Assembly: GCA_947057405.1 (NCBI GenBank)
Contig: CAMSEJ010000101.1
Location: forward strand, 1 to 8,189
DNA: 8,189 nt
Source: an uncultured Roseburia sp.
Lineage (GTDB): Bacteria > Bacillota > Clostridia > Lachnospirales > Lachnospiraceae
Reading direction: 5' to 3'
The notes below the pieces were generated by a model that was not told where the DNA came from, did no database searches, and saw only the letters and a program-made list of their open reading frames with translations. Positions within the stretch are counted from its first letter, which is position 1, and every line of letters begins with the position of its first letter. This document shows positions 6,462-8,189 of the stretch, one piece after another. Made by a program: the position numbers and the translations under genes.

Positions 6462-6490
6462 ATTATAAAGAATAATGGGGGAAATTGCAA
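6462..6490 (-). promoter_or_regulatory. Sigma-A-type promoter of the rel operon
   Basis: On the minus strand, TTGCAA (6485-6490) and a perfect TATAAT (6462-6467) are separated by exactly 17 bp. The -10 box lies about 33 nt upstream of the rel ATG, which leaves a short leader of about 25 nt. It sits in the 107-bp gap after the GNAT gene, so rel need not depend on readthrough from it. No operator or leader hairpin is obvious, and I see no clear terminator after the GNAT gene. Confidence 0.8.
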
Positions 6491-6535
6491 TATAAAATAT
6501 TTAATTTCGGGGAAAATATGGGTGGACAGGGATAC

Positions 6536-7429
6536 TTAAATTGTTTTTGTGTATACTTTAATTTGATGCCCATTTTGCATATGCTGTCCGCAATATGTAA
6601 ATCCCAGTTTCAAAAGCAGGCTTACGGATTTCTGATTTTCGCTCCGGACGCGGCAGTATACTTCCCGAAAGCCCAGCTCTTCGGTTTTGGCGTAGCGCAG
6701 AAGACTTCTGCACAGCTCTGTTGCGTAGCCCTGACGCTGCCGTGACGGTGCGACGGCATAGCCCATTTCCAAAATGGGAACGGTCTGCCACTCTGTAATT
6801 GAAAATCCCGCGCGGCCGATCAGTTCGTCTGTAAACCGATCCTTAACCAGCCACATTCCAAAGCCGTAAAACCGGTACATATGCTCGATATACGCCTTTG
6901 TGCGCTCCGATTCTTCCTCCCGGGAATGCAAAGGCTCCAGGTACTCGGAGAAGCCGCTGTCCTGGTATAGCTCATACAGATCGGGTAAATCGGACAGGGT
7001 CATTTCCCGCAGGTAGCAGCGGTTTGTTTCGATGACGCGCCAGGGAATGCCATGCTTTCTCTGGTAGACCCGTTCCAGAAAAACGATGTCTGCCGCACAC
7101 AGCTCTTCCGCCAGAATATCTGCCCGGTAAAGCGTTTCTGCGGGATATGCCGCCATCGGATATCCGACTGTGGCAACGGGCATGCCGGAAAGCTCAAAAA
7201 GGGTTTTGTCGGTTGCGGCCAGGACAAGCGCGGATTCCGGGCAAATGCCGTGCGCTTCCATGTATTTTGGCAGCGGACCGGCGGCTTCCGCGACGGTAAT
7301 ATTGTACCGGGCTGCTTCTTTTAGCAGAGGTTTAAGGCCGTCTGGCAGGATGCCCTGCGGGGCAAGCTCCTGTTTTTTGTAGAGAAGGTATTGAAATTGA
7401 ACCATAAGAGTGTACCGGGTTTGCGCCAT
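6536..7429 (-). CDS. Two-part protein: HAD-like N-terminal region fused to a GNAT acetyltransferase
   Basis: The C-terminal half (about 132-295) is a GNAT N-acetyltransferase of the RimJ/RimL type that transfers acetyl from acetyl-CoA to an unknown amine. The acetyl-CoA loop SRQRQGYATE (229-238), ILEMGYAVAP before it and NQKSVSLLLKLGF near the end are clear. The N-terminal 130 residues have a HAD-like flavour: GILPDGLKPLLKEAA followed by ALVLAATDKTLFELSGMPVATVGYP, which resembles the late HAD motif region where an aging index gives way to a glycine-rich strand. I see no catalytic DxDx(T/V) nucleophile motif, so this part is probably not an active phosphatase and may be structural or ligand-binding. 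ATG 7427-7429 follows AGGAAAGG. The gene is monocistronic or reads towards rel, 46 nt before the rel promoter's -35 box. The HAD assignment is tentative, the GNAT assignment firm. Confidence 0.85.
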   Translation of the reverse strand: MAQTRYTLMVQFQYLLYKKQELAPQGILPDGLKPLLKEAARYNITVAEAAGPLPKYMEAHGICPESALVLAATDKTLFELSGMPVATVGYPMAAYPAETLYRADILAEELCAADIVFLERVYQRKHGIPWRVIETNRCYLREMTLSDLPDLYELYQDSGFSEYLEPLHSREEESERTKAYIEHMYRFYGFGMWLVKDRFTDELIGRAGFSITEWQTVPILEMGYAVAPSRQRQGYATELCRSLLRYAKTEELGFREVYCRVRSENQKSVSLLLKLGFTYCGQHMQNGHQIKVYTKTI

Positions 7430-7449
7430 TTCCTTTCCTGTGTTATAAT
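7421..7449 (+). promoter_or_regulatory. Promoter of the CPBP protease gene, overlapping the GNAT start
   Basis: TTGCGC (7421-7426) and a perfect TATAAT (7444-7449) are 17 bp apart, and TG at 7441-7442 forms an extended -10. The -35 box lies inside the first codons of the divergent GNAT gene, so transcription of the two genes may interfere. The leader to the ATG at 7487 is about 30 nt. Confidence 0.7.
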
Positions 7450-7454
7450 TGATT

Positions 7455-7483
7455 ATTATTTTATCATAGACTTAAGGAGGCAA
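7455..7483 (-). promoter_or_regulatory. Probable promoter of the GNAT gene
   Basis: On the minus strand TTGCCT (7478-7483) and AATAAT (7455-7460) are 17 bp apart, with a leader of about 20 nt to the GNAT ATG. The -35 is weak, and the element overlaps the Shine-Dalgarno of the divergent protease gene. Confidence 0.45.
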
Positions 7484-7486
7484 GCC

Positions 7487-8189
7487 ATGAAAAAAATCGG
7501 ATATTTTTTCTTTAGTTTTCTACCGCTGTTTGCATCGGTTACCCTGCAGTTTGCCGCTGCATTCCCGGTTCTGGGGCTGTATTTGATACGGGTATGTTAT
7601 AAAAGCCTGTTTTCCGGCAATCAGATGAGCTACAGCGAATTTTTAATGATCCTGAACGATATCTCCGGAAATCCGTCTTTTACCGCCGCAATGTCCGTTT
7701 CGTTCGCAGCCTGCGGTATTCTGATTTTCGGACTCTGGTATGTCAAGCAGTTTGACGGCGACCTGCGGCAGCCCGAAAAGCTGTTTGCTAATCCAAAGCT
7801 TCTTCTTGGAATTGTCTGCCTGGTGCCCGGACTGCAGATTCTGTCCTCGTTTTTAACGGCATTTTCCGCCAGCCTGTTTCCGGGATGGATGGAATTTTAT
7901 GAAAAGCTGATGGAAAGCGCGGGCTTTACGACTGCCGTATCTCCCCTTTTGGTGCTTTATGCAGTGATACTGGGGCCGATTGAAGAAGAGCTGACGTTCC
8001 GCGGCGTAATTTTTTCTTCGGCGCGAAAGGCCATGCCGTTTTGGGCGGCAAACCTGTTCCAGTCGTTTTTGTTTGCGGTTTTCCACATGAACCTGATCCA
8101 GGGAATCTACGCCTTTTTTATCGGCTGGTTCCTCGGGCTGATTGCCGGAAGGAGCGGTTCCATTTATTTTTCCATATTTTTGCATATTC
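7487..8189 (+). CDS. CPBP-family intramembrane metalloprotease (Abi/CAAX-like), incomplete at the window edge
   Basis: This is a multi-pass membrane protein of the CPBP (CAAX protease and bacteriocin-processing) family, whose members are intramembrane metalloproteases or related immunity proteins. The 234 visible residues open MKKIGYFFFSFLPLF with a first membrane helix, followed by hydrophobic helices around 70-85 and 103-130. The catalytic motifs are then EELTFR (167-172, the EExxxR motif), FAVFH (196-200, FxxxH) and a third histidine at 233, where the HxxxN/D motif should begin but is cut by the window end. ATG 7487-7489 has a perfect AAGGAGG at 7474-7480 with 6 nt spacing. Start and frame are secure; the C-terminus and the substrate are unknown. 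It is divergent from the GNAT gene and has no visible partner gene, such as a bacteriocin, in the window. Confidence 0.9.
   Translation, partial: MKKIGYFFFSFLPLFASVTLQFAAAFPVLGLYLIRVCYKSLFSGNQMSYSEFLMILNDISGNPSFTAAMSVSFAACGILIFGLWYVKQFDGDLRQPEKLFANPKLLLGIVCLVPGLQILSSFLTAFSASLFPGWMEFYEKLMESAGFTTAVSPLLVLYAVILGPIEEELTFRGVIFSSARKAMPFWAANLFQSFLFAVFHMNLIQGIYAFFIGWFLGLIAGRSGSIYFSIFLHI

Noticed and set aside
7853..8185. 110-codon minus-strand ORF at the right edge
   Set aside because: It is antisense to the CPBP gene, which has a perfect ribosome binding site, membrane helices and catalytic motifs.
1..8189. CRISPR arrays, tRNA or rRNA genes
   Set aside because: There is no regularly spaced repeat-spacer pattern, no cloverleaf and no conserved rRNA stretch visible on either strand.

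Overview
The window looks like the chromosome of a clostridial Firmicute, most likely a Lachnospiraceae-type gut anaerobe. The reasons are the run of bifunctional Rel (p)ppGpp synthetase/hydrolase, metallo-beta-lactamase-fold hydrolase and HemZ-type radical-SAM protein, strong AGGAG-type ribosome binding sites, moderate GC in the housekeeping part, and a lower-GC patch of Gram-positive mobile-element debris beside it. This assignment is inference from gene content, not from a database search.

Layout. Positions 1 to about 1980 are an accessory scrap-heap: an ABC transporter ATPase cut off near its C-terminus and joined out of frame to the middle of an ABC-2 permease (2-876), a decayed cysteine-rich KTR-type ORF (907-1014), a stretch of closely packed hairpins with a 60-bp-period repeat (996-1124), and a PadR-family regulator body (1321-1615) lacking its own start and stop. 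On the opposite strand, immediately right of the PadR body, sits an orphan -35/Shine-Dalgarno/GTG start (1619-1672) followed after three codons by a stop. A minus-strand terminator (1763-1814) and a set of TGTACT direct repeats (1901-1963) abut the hemZ stop codon. Positions 1984-6490 are a minus-strand operon rel > MBL-fold hydrolase > hemZ, with a near-consensus promoter before rel and tight spacing between genes. Positions 6536-7429 (minus) encode a two-part protein with a HAD-like N-terminal region and a GNAT acetyltransferase domain. A CPBP-family intramembrane protease gene diverges from it at 7487 and runs off the right edge.

Main observation. If exactly 1321-1615 is inverted, the orphan GTG start and Shine-Dalgarno on the minus strand join in frame to the PadR body, and the other junction supplies an in-frame TAA seven codons later. 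This restores a complete 107-codon PadR gene, a normal size for the small PadR family. The present arrangement is therefore best read as a 295-bp inversion that disconnects a regulator from its own expression signals. Whether this is a reversible switch, a one-off rearrangement or an assembly error cannot be decided from the sequence alone.

The rel operon makes the stringent-response alarmone enzyme together with two metabolic proteins. In related clostridia hemZ is commonly followed by hisS and aspS. Here the accessory patch follows it instead, which suggests that a mobile element inserted at the 3' end of hemZ and then decayed.
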